From Hasllibacter halocynthiae (lineage in GTDB: Bacteria; Pseudomonadota; Alphaproteobacteria; Rhodobacterales; Rhodobacteraceae), in contig NZ_PVTT01000002.1 in the NCBI RefSeq assembly GCF_003003095.1, positions 434,001 through 498,000 on the forward strand: a stretch of DNA of 64,000 bases, read 5' to 3'. Position 1 is the stretch's first letter. Each line of letters opens with the position of its first letter. A model generated the notes under the pieces. That model worked only from the letters and a program-made list of their open reading frames with translations, searched no databases and was not told where the DNA came from. Both the position numbers and the translations under genes were made by a program. This document shows positions 43,337 through 53,784 of this stretch, piece by piece.

Positions 43337-44874
43337 GGGTTCCGGGGCAGCCAGATTTCGACGCGGCGACCGGCCTGCCGGCCCCACGGCCCATCGTCGC
43401 AGCCCGGCGGCGGGACCTCCTCGAACCCGTCCACCTCTATCTCTACCTCCGTTCCCTCGGGCAGGGCCGCCCGCAGCGCGGCGGCGACCCGCCGCGCCTG
43501 ATGCAAGGCGAGCCGGCGGTTGGACACGGCCGATGCCTCGCCGCTCCAGAATCCGGCCAGGAGGACCGGCCCCTGCCGTCGCCCGGTCGCCAGCGCCTCG
43601 GCGAGCCGAGAGATGGCCTCGCGTGACGTCGCATCGAGGCCGGCACCTTCGGCTTCGAAACGGAAGGTCTCGCCCTGACGCGCCAGCGGACGCAGCCGCC
43701 GCGTCATGCGCCGGAGCTCGGCGAGGTCCTCCGCATCGCGCGCCGCCAGGATCGCGCTGGCGAACCGCTCCCCCTGCTGGGCGATCGGCACGCCGGCCGC
43801 GGCCTGGTCCACGAACCCGGCACGGCGGATCACCAGCTGGGCCTCGATCGAGAGGATGAAGCGCAGAAGCGCGCGCGCCTCGGGCGGAGCGGGCCGGGGG
43901 GGAAGATAGACCATCACGGGCGCGACCAGCGGCCAGTCCCCGGATCGCACCGCCGCCGCGCTCGGCCTCACGGGCGGCCCACAGGCCGGACGCAGCGCCA
44001 GCGCCCGCGCCGGGCCCACGTCGCCATCGGCGACCGCGACCCCGATCCCCCCCGGGGTCGCCGCAACAGCCCCGAGCAGCGCCGCCTCGTCGGCGTGCCG
44101 TGCGACGTCCGCGGCGACCTCGCGCCCGGCGGCGGCCATCGCCCTTTCCCGAAAGGCGGGATCGACGCCCGTGTCCGGCAGCGGCAGATGGGGCCGCACC
44201 GGCACGGCGGCATCTCCAGGGCCGGACCGGCCCCCGCCGCCGCCCGCGAAGAGCGCGGCGAGCTGCGGCAGGGTCGGCGCCTCCAGGTCGGTTCCCGGCG
44301 CCGCCACCGGCACCAGCCCCATCAGCGCCAGCACCCGGCCGCGACCGGCGGCGTCCGGATCGCCGGCGCCCGCCGCTTCCGCGGACCGGCGCTCGCGCGG
44401 GGTCGCCGGGCGGGTCGTCACGGCGATGTCGGCGGCCTCGGCAGCGAGGGCCGCGAGGGCTTCGGCCGCGGGGACGGGGCGGACGTGGATCAGGACTTCC
44501 GCCTCGTCCGCCCCGCCCAGGACCCAGACGGCGCCCGCCGCCTCGGGGAACCGCTCGACCTCGCGCCCGGTTCGGGCGGCATGCGCTTCGATCAACGCGG
44601 GGAGGAGGACGTCCGAGGCCACCGGATCGGCGAGGATGACGACCTCCTGCAGCCGGTTCGGCGCGTCGGGGCAGGCCGCGCCCTCGCATTCGAAAGCGGC
44701 GCCGTCCAGCGTCAGCACGCCTTCGGACGCGCCGATCCGGTAGAAGCGGCCGTCATGGTCCAGGAGCGCGCCTGTCACCTCAAGGCCCTCCGGCCCCCTC
44801 AGAACGACGGTGTCGTCCGCGGCGACCGGGATGGCGAAGACGGCGGCAAGGGCCGCGATGGCGATGCGCCGCAT
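43333..44874 (-). CDS. periplasmic phosphate-binding-like protein with C-terminal OmpA-like domain
   Basis: A 513-residue exported protein. A signal peptide (about residues 1-19) is followed by a small domain, then a region resembling PstS-type substrate-binding proteins (LQEVVILADPVASDVLLPAL, AADIAVTTRPATPRE, PTLPQLAALFAGG, GIGVAVADGD). The C-terminus looks OmpA-like (LAGFWSGEASAVSNRRLALHQARRVAAALRAAL, ending GRRVEIWLPRNP), which would bind peptidoglycan. Such fusions occur in Rhodobacterales; the ligand is unknown. It lies 116 bases downstream of secA and its stop shares CTAG with radC. Start 44874 is chosen for the signal peptide. Confidence 0.75.
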   Translation of the reverse strand: MRRIAIAALAAVFAIPVAADDTVVLRGPEGLEVTGALLDHDGRFYRIGASEGVLTLDGAAFECEGAACPDAPNRLQEVVILADPVASDVLLPALIEAHAARTGREVERFPEAAGAVWVLGGADEAEVLIHVRPVPAAEALAALAAEAADIAVTTRPATPRERRSAEAAGAGDPDAAGRGRVLALMGLVPVAAPGTDLEAPTLPQLAALFAGGGGGRSGPGDAAVPVRPHLPLPDTGVDPAFRERAMAAAGREVAADVARHADEAALLGAVAATPGGIGVAVADGDVGPARALALRPACGPPVRPSAAAVRSGDWPLVAPVMVYLPPRPAPPEARALLRFILSIEAQLVIRRAGFVDQAAAGVPIAQQGERFASAILAARDAEDLAELRRMTRRLRPLARQGETFRFEAEGAGLDATSREAISRLAEALATGRRQGPVLLAGFWSGEASAVSNRRLALHQARRVAAALRAALPEGTEVEIEVDGFEEVPPPGCDDGPWGRQAGRRVEIWLPRNP

Positions 44875-44990
44875 CGAGGATGCCCCCCGCCCGGACGGGC
44901 GCGCGGGGGCCCGGCATCCCGCCAATCGCCCCCGCGCCCTCCAAAGGCTATGCGCGAAGGCGAGCGGCAGGCCGCGTCCGCCGGGGAAGG

Positions 44991-47702
44991 TCAGGCGATC
45001 TGCCCGTGGCAGTGCTTGAACTTCTTCCCAGACCCGCAGGGGCAGGCGTCGTTGCGCCCCGGATCGCCCCAGGTCGACCGGTCGCTCTCGTCGAACCCGG
45101 CCTCGGCCGGGCCGTCGGGCACGGGCGGGGCGCTGCCGTTCCCCTCGCCGGCTGTCGCCGTCGCGGCGACGGCCGCCTGCTGCGCCTTCATCCGCGAGAG
45201 GATGGCGGCGCGCTCCTCCTCGGTCATCGGGCGGATCTGGCCGAGCTTCTGGATCACGTCCTCGCGCAGGCCGTCGAGCATCCCCTCGAAGAGCTGGAAG
45301 CTCTCGTTCTTGTACTCGTTCAGAGGGTCGCGCTGCGCGTAGCCCCGGAAGCCGATGACCGAGCGCAGGTGCTCCAGCCGCAGGAGGTGCTCGCGCCACT
45401 TGGCGTCGATCGCCTGCAGGAGGAGCTGCTTCTCGATGTCGCGCATCGCCTGGGGCCCGAACTCGGCGGCCTTCTTCGCGGCGGCCTCGTCGGCGGCCTT
45501 GTAGAGGCGCTCGGCGATGACGTCCTGATCGACCCCGTCCTCGTCGGCCCAGGCCACGACATCCGTCTCGAGGTTCAGCTTCTCGATCAGCGCGGCATAG
45601 AGACCCTCGACGTCCCACTGATCGGAATACGCCCCCTGCGGCACGTAGGCGGCCATCAGGTCGTCGATCACCTGCTGGCGCATGTCGGCGACGATCTCGC
45701 CCACCTCGTCCGCGTCCATGATCTCGCGGCGCTGGCCGAAGATGACCTTGCGCTGGTCGTTCATCACGTCGTCGAACTTCAGCAGCTGCTTCCGGATGTC
45801 GAAGTTGCGCCCCTCGACCTTCGCCTGCGCCTTCTCCAGCGACTTGTTGACCCACGGATGGACGATCGCCTCGCCCTCCTTCATCCCGAGGGTCTTCAGC
45901 ACCTTCTCCAGCCGTTCGGAGCCGAAGATGCGCATCAGGTCGTCCTCGAGCGAGAGGAAGAAGGACGACCGGCCCGGGTCGCCCTGACGGCCCGAGCGGC
46001 CGCGAAGCTGGTTGTCGATGCGGCGCGACTCGTGCCGCTCGGTCGCGAGGACGAAGAGGCCGCCGGCCTCCAGCACTTTCCGCTTGTCGGCGGCGACTTC
46101 GGCCTCGATCCGGGTGCGGACCTCGTCGGGATCGGCCTCGGGGTCGGCGGCCAGCGCCTCCAGGACCTTCATCTCGACGTTGCCACCCAGCTGGATGTCG
46201 GTGCCGCGCCCGGCCATGTTCGTGGCGATGGTGACCGCGCCGGGCCGCCCGGCCTCGGCGATGATCTGCGCCTCCTGCTCGTGCTGGCGGGCGTTCAGGA
46301 CGTTGTGCCTGACCCCCGCCTCGCGCAGCAGGCGCGACAGCATCTCGGACTTCTCGATCGAGGTCGTGCCCACCAGCACCGGCTGGCCGCGGCCGTGCGC
46401 CTCCTTCACCTCCTCGGTGATCGCCTCGAACTTCTCGCGGGCGGTGCGGTAGACGGCGTCGTCCTTGTCCTCGCGCGCGACGGGGCGGTTGGTCGGCACC
46501 TCGACGACGCCGAGGCCGTAGATCTGCGCGAACTCCTCGGCCTCGGTGGCCGCAGTGCCGGTCATCCCGGCGAGCTTGTCGTAGAGGCGGAAGTAGTTCT
46601 GGAAGGTGACGGAGGCGAGCGTCACGTTCTCGGGCTTGATCTCCAGCCCCTCCTTGGCCTCGATCGCCTGGTGCAGCCCCTCCGAGAGGCGCCGGCCCGG
46701 CATCATGCGGCCCGTGAACTCGTCGACCAGCACCGCCTCGCCGTTCTGGACAATGTAGTTGACGTCCTTCTGGAAGAGGACGTGCGCCCGCAGGGCTTGG
46801 TTCACGTGATGCACGATGGTCGTCGATTCGGGATCGTAGAGCGACTGCCCCTCGGGCAGCAGGCCGACCTCGTGCAGCCTCTCCTCCAGCCACTCGTTGC
46901 CTTCGTCCGTGAAGGTGACGTTCCGCTGCTTCTCGTCCTTGGTGTAGAAGTCCTCCGAGACCTCCGGCGCGAGCTTGTCGATCTGCACGTAGAGGTCCGA
47001 GCGGTCCTCCGACGGGCCCGAGATGATCAGCGGCGTGCGGGCCTCGTCGATGAGGATGCTGTCCACCTCGTCCACGATGGCGAAGTAGTGCCCGCGCTGG
47101 GACATCTCCTTGAGGCTGCCGCGCATGTTGTCGCGCAAGTAGTCGAAGCCCAGCTCGTTGTTGGTCGCGTAGGTGACGTCGGCGGCGTAGCCAGCGCGCT
47201 TCTCGTCCTCGGGCTGCTGGGGCACGACGACGCCCGTGGTCATGCCGAGGGCGGCGTAGACCTTGCCCATCCACTCGGCGTCGCGGCGTACGAGGTAGTC
47301 GTTGACCGTGACGATGTGCACGCCCTTACCAGTCAGGGCGTTGAGATAGGCCGGAAAGGTCGCCACGAGGGTCTTGCCCTCGCCCGTCTTCATCTCGGCG
47401 ATGTTGCCCTTGTGCAGGAAGATGCCGCCCATGAGCTGCGTGTCGAAGGCCCGCAGGCCCAGGGCCCGGCGCGCGCCCTCGCGGCAGTTGGCGAAGGCTT
47501 CGGGCAGGACGGCGTCCAGGTCCTCTCCCCCGGCCACGCGGGCGCGCAGCTCCTCCGTCTTGGCGACGAGCCCGGCATCGTCCAGCGCCTCGAACTCCCC
47601 CTCGAGCGCGTTGATGCGGTCCACCAGCGACCGGACTGTCCTGATCTTCCTGTCATTGGGCGTGCCGATAACCTTGCGCGCTAGCGTGCCGAAGCCGAGC
47701 AT
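44991..47702 (-). CDS. secA: preprotein translocase ATPase SecA
   Basis: Motor that drives unfolded proteins through SecYEG. It is 903 residues long. [18 protein letters not shown] opens the protein, Walker A is [12 protein letters not shown], Walker B is [20 protein letters not shown], and helicase motifs include [15 protein letters not shown] and [13 protein letters not shown]. The C-terminal zinc/SecB tail is [14 protein letters not shown]. The ATG at 47702 has GGAGA upstream and the standard N-terminus. The frame stays open to 48098 upstream, but that part lacks similarity. Confidence 0.97.
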   Translation of the reverse strand: MLGFGTLARKVIGTPNDRKIRTVRSLVDRINALEGEFEALDDAGLVAKTEELRARVAGGEDLDAVLPEAFANCREGARRALGLRAFDTQLMGGIFLHKGNIAEMKTGEGKTLVATFPAYLNALTGKGVHIVTVNDYLVRRDAEWMGKVYAALGMTTGVVVPQQPEDEKRAGYAADVTYATNNELGFDYLRDNMRGSLKEMSQRGHYFAIVDEVDSILIDEARTPLIISGPSEDRSDLYVQIDKLAPEVSEDFYTKDEKQRNVTFTDEGNEWLEERLHEVGLLPEGQSLYDPESTTIVHHVNQALRAHVLFQKDVNYIVQNGEAVLVDEFTGRMMPGRRLSEGLHQAIEAKEGLEIKPENVTLASVTFQNYFRLYDKLAGMTGTAATEAEEFAQIYGLGVVEVPTNRPVAREDKDDAVYRTAREKFEAITEEVKEAHGRGQPVLVGTTSIEKSEMLSRLLREAGVRHNVLNARQHEQEAQIIAEAGRPGAVTIATNMAGRGTDIQLGGNVEMKVLEALAADPEADPDEVRTRIEAEVAADKRKVLEAGGLFVLATERHESRRIDNQLRGRSGRQGDPGRSSFFLSLEDDLMRIFGSERLEKVLKTLGMKEGEAIVHPWVNKSLEKAQAKVEGRNFDIRKQLLKFDDVMNDQRKVIFGQRREIMDADEVGEIVADMRQQVIDDLMAAYVPQGAYSDQWDVEGLYAALIEKLNLETDVVAWADEDGVDQDVIAERLYKAADEAAAKKAAEFGPQAMRDIEKQLLLQAIDAKWREHLLRLEHLRSVIGFRGYAQRDPLNEYKNESFQLFEGMLDGLREDVIQKLGQIRPMTEEERAAILSRMKAQQAAVAATATAGEGNGSAPPVPDGPAEAGFDESDRSTWGDPGRNDACPCGSGKKFKHCHGQIA

Positions 47703-47819
47703 GTGGTCTCTCCAGATCGTCAGGGCCGCATGTGGGGGGATGGCTTGCCGCCCAGGAATCCGGGCCATATCCAGCCGGGCGACAGGGGCGCCGTGACGTC
47801 CCGCCCGCGACCGCCGCCC

Positions 47820-47848
47820 GAGGTAAGCAGCGGCCCGCGGATCGTCAA
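47820..47848 (-). promoter_or_regulatory. putative secA promoter
   Basis: On the minus strand TTGACG (47848-47843, 5 of 6) is followed after 17 bases by TACCTC (47825-47820, weak). It would give a leader of about 110 bases before secA. Position in the secA/parvulin divergent gap supports it. Confidence 0.35.
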
Positions 47849-47886
47849 CGCCACGCAGCCGTGGCCCCGGCCCGAAAGGCATCCCC

Positions 47887-48723
47887 ATGCGCCCCATCCG
47901 CACCGCAGCCCTCCTCGCGACGCTCGCCCTGCCCGCCTTCGCCCAGGGCGGCGAGGTCACGCTCGACACACCCCTCGCCCGCGTGGGCGAGACCGAGATC
48001 ACCGTCGGCGACCTCCTCGCCGCGCGCCAGGCCCTGCCCGAGCAGTTCCGCGCCCTGCCCGACGACCAGCTCTTCTCGGGGCTCCTCGACCAGGTCACCC
48101 AGCAGGAGGCCCTCGCGCAGTCCGTCGAGGAGGAGCCTGAGGGCCTCCCCTACGTCGTCGACGCTGCCCGGCGCGAGCAGCTCGCCGCGATCGCGCTGAA
48201 CGACGCCATGGCCGAGGCCGTGACGGACGACGAGGTGCGCGCCGCCTATGACGAGCAGGTCGCCGCCTTCGAGGGCGCGCCGGAGTACGAGGCCGCTCAC
48301 ATCCTCGTCGAGACCGAGGAGGAGGCGCAGGAGGTCCGCGCCGCGCTGGAGGACGGCGCCGACTTCGGCGAGCTGGCGATGGAGCGGTCCACCGGCCCCT
48401 CCGGCCCGCGCGGCGGCGACCTCGGCTGGTTCCAGGCCGGCCAGATGGTCGAGCCCTTCCAGGACGCCGTCGAGACCCTCGAGCCCGGCGAGCTCAGCGA
48501 CCCGGTCGAGACGCAGTTCGGCTGGCACGTCATCCGCCTGAACGACACCCGCACCCAGGAGCCGCCCGCCTTCGAGGACGTCGAGCCGCAGCTCCGCCAG
48601 GCCCTGCAGCGCGAGGCCGTCGGCGCGGTGGTCGCCGAGCGGGCGGCGGACGCCGACATCGAGCTGCTCGAGCCGGAAGGGGTGGGCCCCTCCGTCCTGT
48701 CCACCATGTCCCTCGCCGACTGA
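47887..48723 (+). CDS. periplasmic parvulin-type peptidyl-prolyl isomerase
   Basis: A 278-residue exported foldase. It has a Sec signal peptide (about residues 1-20), then an N-terminal chaperone-like helical region ([20 protein letters not shown]). A parvulin/PpiC rotamase domain follows ([56 protein letters not shown]). It resembles PrsA/SurA-like enzymes that help outer-membrane or secreted proteins fold. It diverges from secA, which fits a protein-export theme, and precedes argJ by 4 bases. Confidence 0.9.
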   Translation: MRPIRTAALLATLALPAFAQGGEVTLDTPLARVGETEITVGDLLAARQALPEQFRALPDDQLFSGLLDQVTQQEALAQSVEEEPEGLPYVVDAARREQLAAIALNDAMAEAVTDDEVRAAYDEQVAAFEGAPEYEAAHILVETEEEAQEVRAALEDGADFGELAMERSTGPSGPRGGDLGWFQAGQMVEPFQDAVETLEPGELSDPVETQFGWHVIRLNDTRTQEPPAFEDVEPQLRQALQREAVGAVVAERAADADIELLEPEGVGPSVLSTMSLAD

Positions 48724-48727
48724 GATC

Positions 48728-49930
48728 GTGGGAAAGGCGCTGCCACGCTCGCCCCTCGCACCGGCGGGGTTCCCGGAACTGCCCGAGGTCCGGGGCCTGG
48801 AACTGGGCGTCGCCGAGGCCGGCACCCGCTATCGCGGCCGGCTCGACGCGATGCTGGCCGTGCTGCCGGAAGGGTCGGCCGTCGCCGGCGTCCTGACCCG
48901 ATCGGCGACCGCGTCGTCCGACGTCCTGGGCTGCCGCGAGGTCCTGGCGCGCGGCGGGACCGGGCGGGCGGCGATCCTCGTCTCGGCGGGCAACGCCAAC
49001 GCCTTCACCGGCAAGGCAGGCGACGGATCGGTCGCGGCGATCCGCACGGGTGTGGCCGGGGCTGCGGGCGTGCCGGAAGCCCGCGTCCTCACCTCGGCCA
49101 CCGGCGTCATCGGCGAGCCGCTGCCCCACGACCGCATCCTCGCCGTTCTGGACCGCCTCGCGGCGGGCGGCGCTTCCTGGGAGGATGCGGCGAACGCCAT
49201 CCGCACCACCGACACCTTCCCCAAGGGCGCCGGGGGGCGCGTGGGGGGCGCGGCCCTCGCGGGCATCGCCAAGGGATCGGGGATGATCGCGCCGGACATG
49301 GCGACGATGCTGGCCTACGTCTTCACGGACGCCGCCATCCGCGCGGACCGGCTGCAGGCGATGCTGGCCCGGCAGGCGGCACGGACCTTCAACCGCATCA
49401 CGGTGGACTCGGACACCTCGACCTCCGACACGCTCCTCCTCGCCGCGACGGGCATGGCGGGGCCGGTGGACGAGGCGGCGTTCGAGGAAGCGCTCCACGG
49501 CGTCCTCCTCGACCTCGCGCACCAGATCGTCCGTGACGGCGAGGGGGCGACCAAGTTCGTCACCGTCCGTGTCACCGGGGCGGAGACCGAAGGAGACGCC
49601 GAGCGGGTGGCCCGCGCCATAGCCGACAGCCCCCTCGTGAAGACCGCCATCGCCGGCGAGGACCCGAATTGGGGCCGCGTGGTCATGGCTGTGGGCAAGT
49701 CCGGCGCGCGGGCCGATCGCGACCGCCTCGCGATCCGCTTCGGCGACGTGCTCGTCGCCTCCGATGGCTGGGTGCACCCGGGCTACCGCGAGGAGGACGC
49801 CGCGGCGCACATGAAAGGGCGCGAGGTGACGATCCACGTGAATCTCGGCCTGGGGCGGGCCGAGGCGACCGTTTGGACCTGCGACCTGACCCATGGCTAC
49901 ATCGACATCAACGCCGACTACCGTTCGTGA
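48728..49930 (+). CDS. argJ: bifunctional glutamate N-acetyltransferase/amino-acid acetyltransferase ArgJ, GTG start
   Basis: Arginine biosynthesis enzyme that moves the acetyl group from N-acetylornithine to glutamate (and may use acetyl-CoA). The 400-residue precursor self-cleaves before the Thr in KGSGMIAPDMATMLAY, giving alpha and beta chains. Other family blocks are SAGNANAFTGKAG, TSATGVIGEPLP, NRITVDSDTSTSDTLLL and IAGEDPNWGRVVMAVG, with a DLTHGYIDINADYRS end. The GTG at 48728 gives the usual N-terminus and is 4 bases after the parvulin stop. The stop overlaps mutT as GTGA. Confidence 0.95.
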   Translation: MGKALPRSPLAPAGFPELPEVRGLELGVAEAGTRYRGRLDAMLAVLPEGSAVAGVLTRSATASSDVLGCREVLARGGTGRAAILVSAGNANAFTGKAGDGSVAAIRTGVAGAAGVPEARVLTSATGVIGEPLPHDRILAVLDRLAAGGASWEDAANAIRTTDTFPKGAGGRVGGAALAGIAKGSGMIAPDMATMLAYVFTDAAIRADRLQAMLARQAARTFNRITVDSDTSTSDTLLLAATGMAGPVDEAAFEEALHGVLLDLAHQIVRDGEGATKFVTVRVTGAETEGDAERVARAIADSPLVKTAIAGEDPNWGRVVMAVGKSGARADRDRLAIRFGDVLVASDGWVHPGYREEDAAAHMKGREVTIHVNLGLGRAEATVWTCDLTHGYIDINADYRS

Positions 49931-50325
49931 GGACGGTCCTTGTCTCCGCCGCGGCGCTGGTCGATCCCGACGGGCGCGTCCTTCTTGCGCGGCGTCCCGA
50001 GGGCAAGCCGATGGCCGGCCTGTGGGAATTCCCGGGCGGCAAGGTCGAACCGGGCGAGACCCCCGAGGCCGCCCTGATCCGCGAACTGCGCGAGGAACTC
50101 GGGATCGACACCTGGGCGAGCTGCCTCGCCCCTCTCACCTTCGCGAGCCATTCCTACGAGGGGTTCCACCTGCTGATGCCCGTGTTCGCCTGCCGCAGAT
50201 GGGCCGGCACCCCCGAGGCGCGCGAGGGGCAGGCCTTGGCCTGGGTCAAGCCGAACGGGATGCGCGGCTACCCGATGCCGCCGGCGGACGTACCGCTGGT
50301 CGCGATGCTCCGCGACCTGCTCTGA
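49927..50325 (+). CDS. mutT: 8-oxo-dGTP diphosphatase MutT (Nudix), GTG start
   Basis: Nudix hydrolase of 132 residues that removes oxidised guanine nucleotides from the pool. The Nudix box is complete: GGKVEPGETPEAALIRELREELGI, about residues 38-61. The flanks (VLLARRPEGKPMAGLWEFPGG, ETF-like YPMPPADVPLV tail) match MutT proper rather than other Nudix types. The GTG start overlaps the argJ stop (GTGA), so it is translated from the argJ message. Confidence 0.92.
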   Translation: MRTVLVSAAALVDPDGRVLLARRPEGKPMAGLWEFPGGKVEPGETPEAALIRELREELGIDTWASCLAPLTFASHSYEGFHLLMPVFACRRWAGTPEAREGQALAWVKPNGMRGYPMPPADVPLVAMLRDLL

Positions 50326-50443
50326 CGGCGCTGGCGGGTCGCCGAGCGCGATTGCGGCGGGATGCGGTCAAAAAGGTGGTGAACTGACGCAGGGAAGACG
50401 CTAGCGTGCCGGGGACAACGAAGCAGATCGGCAGGGGACAGGC

Positions 50444-50581
50444 ATGATCCGCACCATCACCATCGGCGACCATCTCTCGGTCCAAGGCGCCTTCGTGCGC
50501 GAGCTCTCCGGCGGACGCATCCTCGTGCGCGTGGGGCAGAGCACCTTCGCGGGCCGCCCCGTGGGGTCCAAGGCCGCCTGA
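50444..50581 (+). CDS. 45-residue small protein of unknown function
   Basis: A short ORF starting MIRTITIGDHLSVQGAFVRE and ending PVGSKAA, too short for ordinary ORF cutoffs. The composition is not random: alternating hydrophobic residues predict a small beta sheet (TITIGDHLSVQG, RILVRVGQSTFAG). AGGGGACAGGC gives a ribosome binding site before the ATG, and a strong terminator follows 26 bases after the stop. I believe similar small proteins exist next to mutT/argJ in other Rhodobacterales, but cannot check. No function is known to me. The 118 bases before it could hold a promoter, but I see no clear boxes. Confidence 0.68.
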   Translation: MIRTITIGDHLSVQGAFVRELSGGRILVRVGQSTFAGRPVGSKAA

Positions 50582-50607
50582 GGGGCCGGGACTTCCGGAA
50601 GGACGAA

Positions 50608-50630
50608 GGGGGCGCCCGGAAGGCGCCCCC
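50608..50630. terminator. bidirectional terminator hairpin between the 45-residue ORF and infB
   Basis: GGGGGCGCC and GGCGCCCCC pair perfectly over 9 bases around a 5-base loop, between two convergent genes. On the minus strand the stem is followed by a pyrimidine-rich CTTCGTCCTTCC stretch but no pure T-run. Confidence 0.7.
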
Positions 50631-50656
50631 TGCTTCGGCATCGCGCGGCACGCCCG

Positions 50657-53119
50657 TCAGAGCGAGCGCTCGACCTCCTCGCGCTCGAAGATCTCGATCC
50701 GGTCGCCGACGCGGACGTCGTCGTAGCGCTCGAACGCCATGCCGCATTCCTGACCCGACTGAACCTCGCGCACCTCGTCCTTGAAGCGCTTGAGCGTCTT
50801 CAGCGTGCCCTCGTGGATCACCACCTCGTCCCGCAGGAGGCGCACGCCCGCGCTGCGGCGCGCGACCCCTTCGGTCACGAGGCAGCCCGCCACGTTGCCG
50901 ACGCCGGTCACGCGGAAGACCTCCTTGATCTCGGCATAGCCGATGAAGTTCTCACGGATCTCGGCCGACAGCATGCCGGAGGCCGCCGCCGTGATGTCGT
51001 CCACGAGGTCGTAGATCACGCTGTAGTAGCGCAACTCGACGCCCTTCTGGTTCGCGGCCGCCCGCGCGGCGGCGTTGGCGCGGACGTTGAAGCCGATGAT
51101 CGGCGCCTTCGAGGCCTCGGCCAGGGTGACGTCGGATTCGGTGATGGCGCCGACGCCCGAATGCAGCACGCGCACGCGCACCTCCTCGTTGCCGATCTTC
51201 TCCATCGCCTGCTGGATCGCCTCGGCCGAGCCCTGCACGTCAGCCTTCACCACGATCGCCAGCTCGGAGACGTTCTCGTCGGCCTTGGCCTTCGACATCA
51301 TCTGCTCGAGCGTCATCGCGGCACCGGCCGCGGCGCGCTTGTCCTTGGCCTGCGCGGCACGGAACTCGGCGATCTCGCGGGCCTGGGCCTCCGTGTCGAC
51401 GACGTTCAGGACGTCGCCCGCCGCCGGCGTGCCGTTCAGGCCCAGCACCTCGACGGGAACGGACGGGCCGGCGGACTTTACCCGCTTGCCCTGGTCGTTC
51501 TCCATCGCGCGCACCTTGCCCCACTGCTCGCCCACGACGAAGATGTCGCCCTGCTTGAGCGTGCCGTTCTGCACCAGCACCGTGGCCACGGGGCCGCGGC
51601 CCACGTCGAGCTGCGCCTCGACCACGGCGCCGACGGCGGCGCGGTTCGGGTTGGCCTTCAACTCGAGGATCTCGGCCTGCAGCGCGATCGCCTCGAGAAG
51701 CGCGTCGATGCCCGTGCCCTCGGTCGCCGACACCTCGACGTCCTGCACGTCGCCGGACATCTTCTCGACGATGACCTCGTGCTGCAGCAGGTCCGTTCGG
51801 ACCTTGTCGGGGTTGGCGCCAGGGCGGTCGACCTTGTTGATCGCCACGATCATCGGCACCTCGGCAGCGCGGGCGTGGTTGATGGCCTCGACGGTCTGCG
51901 GCATCACCGCATCGTCGGCGGCGACCACCAGCACCACGATGTCCGTGACCTGCGCGCCGCGCGCCCGCATCGCGGTGAACGCGGCGTGGCCCGGCGTGTC
52001 GAGGAAGGTCAGCGCCTTGCCGTCCTGCTCGACCTGGTAGGCGCCGATGTGCTGGGTGATGCCCCCCGCCTCGCCGCCCGCCACGCGGGCGTTGCGGATC
52101 GCGTCCAGAAGCGACGTCTTGCCGTGGTCGACATGGCCCATGATCGTGACGACGGGCGCGCGCGGCTCGAGGTCTTCAGGCGCGTCCTCGACCTGCTGGA
52201 TCACGTCCTCGACGTCCGCGTCCGAGACGCGCTGGACCTTGTGGCCGAACTCCTCGATCACCAGCTCGGCGGTGTCGGCGTCGATCGTCTGGGTCGACGT
52301 CGCCATGATGCCGTTCTGCATGAGGGACTTGACCACGTCGGCGACGCGCTCGGTCATGCGGTTCGCCAGCTCCGAGACGGTGATCGCCTCGGGAAGCTGG
52401 ACCGTGCGGATCACCTTCTCGCGCGGCTCGGACTGGCCCATGGCCTGGCGGCGGGCGCGGTCCTGCTTGCGCCGCATGGACGCGAGCGAGCGCTGCCTGC
52501 CGCCCGCGCCGCCCGTGGCGTCCGCGAGGGTCAGCTTGCCCGTGCGGCGGCCGCCGCCGTCCTTCGTGCCCTTGCCCTGGTTGTCGCGGCGCTTGGGCTC
52601 CTCGCGGCGGCGGTCGGGCGCGGCGCGGCCGGCGGGCTTGTCGGGGTTCGGCGCGGGCGCGGCGGCGGCCTGGGCGCGAGCCTCGGCCGCGCGCTTCTCG
52701 GCCTCCTCGGCGTCCTTCTTGGCGCGGATCGCCTCCTCGCGCTCGCGGTCCTCGCGCTCCTTGGCCTCGATCTCGGCGCGGCGGCGGGCCCGCTCCTCGG
52801 CGCGGGCCTTCTCCTCGGCCTCGCGGCGGGCGGCGTCCTCGGCCTCGCGGGCCTTGGCGGCCTGCAGCGCCTTCATCCGCCGCTCGAGCTCGGCCTCCGA
52901 GATGCCGGCCGGCCGCTTGGAGGGGTCACCCCCCGCGCGCACGGGCGCCGCGGCCGCGGACGGCTTCGCCCCCGGCTTGGGCGCGAGCACGCGCTTGCGC
53001 TTGGTCTCGACGACCACGTTGTTCGTCCGGCCGTGGCTGAAGCGCTGCTTCACCTGGCCCGACCGGGGACCACCGGCGCCGCGAAGCCCCAGGGGCTTTT
53101 TGCCGTCATCATCTGCCAT
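50657..53119 (-). CDS. infB: translation initiation factor IF-2
   Basis: GTPase that brings fMet-tRNA to the 30S subunit. It is 820 residues. A low-complexity N-terminal region with a long Glu/Arg/Ala helix (about residues 70-145) precedes the IF2N segment ([22 protein letters not shown]). The G domain follows (G1 [10 protein letters not shown]3 DTPGHAAF, G4 NKVDRPG), then the C-terminal domains ([33 protein letters not shown]). The ATG lies 11 bases inside the 3' end of the YlxR gene, so it is coupled to it. Confidence 0.97.
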   Translation of the reverse strand: MADDDGKKPLGLRGAGGPRSGQVKQRFSHGRTNNVVVETKRKRVLAPKPGAKPSAAAAPVRAGGDPSKRPAGISEAELERRMKALQAAKAREAEDAARREAEEKARAEERARRRAEIEAKEREDREREEAIRAKKDAEEAEKRAAEARAQAAAAPAPNPDKPAGRAAPDRRREEPKRRDNQGKGTKDGGGRRTGKLTLADATGGAGGRQRSLASMRRKQDRARRQAMGQSEPREKVIRTVQLPEAITVSELANRMTERVADVVKSLMQNGIMATSTQTIDADTAELVIEEFGHKVQRVSDADVEDVIQQVEDAPEDLEPRAPVVTIMGHVDHGKTSLLDAIRNARVAGGEAGGITQHIGAYQVEQDGKALTFLDTPGHAAFTAMRARGAQVTDIVVLVVAADDAVMPQTVEAINHARAAEVPMIVAINKVDRPGANPDKVRTDLLQHEVIVEKMSGDVQDVEVSATEGTGIDALLEAIALQAEILELKANPNRAAVGAVVEAQLDVGRGPVATVLVQNGTLKQGDIFVVGEQWGKVRAMENDQGKRVKSAGPSVPVEVLGLNGTPAAGDVLNVVDTEAQAREIAEFRAAQAKDKRAAAGAAMTLEQMMSKAKADENVSELAIVVKADVQGSAEAIQQAMEKIGNEEVRVRVLHSGVGAITESDVTLAEASKAPIIGFNVRANAAARAAANQKGVELRYYSVIYDLVDDITAAASGMLSAEIRENFIGYAEIKEVFRVTGVGNVAGCLVTEGVARRSAGVRLLRDEVVIHEGTLKTLKRFKDEVREVQSGQECGMAFERYDDVRVGDRIEIFEREEVERSL

Positions 53120-53762
53120 AGGGCTTCACTTCCTTCCGGGCGGCCGGATCGCCGCCACCTGTTCCTCGGAGGCCGGATAGCTTGCCGGCGTCCTCTACAA
53201 CACGGGTCGTGAGTCCGCCAGCCGCCAGAGCCGCATGTATGACATGCGGGCGGCCGAAGCTCAAACCCAACTCGTCCCCCGTCAGGCAGCCTATGAAGCG
53301 GCCGCCCGGAGGGGTGTTCAGTTTCGACTTGCCGCGGGCCGAGCCGTCGCGCGCCTGCACAAGGACACGGCCCTCGCCCGACTCGAGCCACCCGCGGACC
53401 TTCTCGTAGCCCGACACCGCCAGCCCGGCCTTGCGGGCCATCGCGATGCCGTCCTGCACCCGGCGGAGGAGCTGCCCCTCCACGAGGTCGGCCAGCCCCC
53501 CCTCCGCCCATTCGGGTGGCACGGGGACGGGCGCCTTCGCACCCTTCGAGAACATCCGCTTCGCGACCGCCCTGCCCAGGGCCCCGCGGTCGGCGGCGAC
53601 GTAGAAGCCGCGCCCCGGCAGCTTGCCCAGCACGTCGGGGACGGGCGCGCCGTCCGGGCCGAGGACGAAGCGGATCAGCCCCTGCTTCGGGCCCGTCTCG
53701 CCGGTGACGAGGCAGCGGCGCTGCGGCTCGTCCCGGTCCTTCGTCCTGCCGCCCCGCGACAT
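53109..53762 (-). CDS. YlxR (DUF448) RNA-binding protein fused to an L7Ae-like domain
   Basis: A 217-residue protein with two domains. The N-terminal YlxR domain has [24 protein letters not shown] and [19 protein letters not shown]. The C-terminal part ([32 protein letters not shown] ... [16 protein letters not shown]) resembles L7Ae/L30e kink-turn binders. In Gram-positive bacteria these are two separate genes in the nusA-infB operon; the fused form is typical of alphaproteobacteria. It follows nusA by 22 bases and overlaps infB by 11. Related YlxR proteins bind RNase P RNA, but that is not shown for this form. Confidence 0.88.
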   Translation of the reverse strand: MSRGGRTKDRDEPQRRCLVTGETGPKQGLIRFVLGPDGAPVPDVLGKLPGRGFYVAADRGALGRAVAKRMFSKGAKAPVPVPPEWAEGGLADLVEGQLLRRVQDGIAMARKAGLAVSGYEKVRGWLESGEGRVLVQARDGSARGKSKLNTPPGGRFIGCLTGDELGLSFGRPHVIHAALAAGGLTTRVVEDAGKLSGLRGTGGGDPAARKEVKPYGR

Positions 53763-53784
53763 CCCTGCCCCTCAACGCCGGCCA

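Noticed and set aside
47703-48098. N-terminal extension or regulatory leader peptide of secA
   Set aside because: The frame is open upstream, including an ATG 69 bases before the start. SecA proteins begin at MLGFGTLA, though, and I see no SecM-like arrest sequence.
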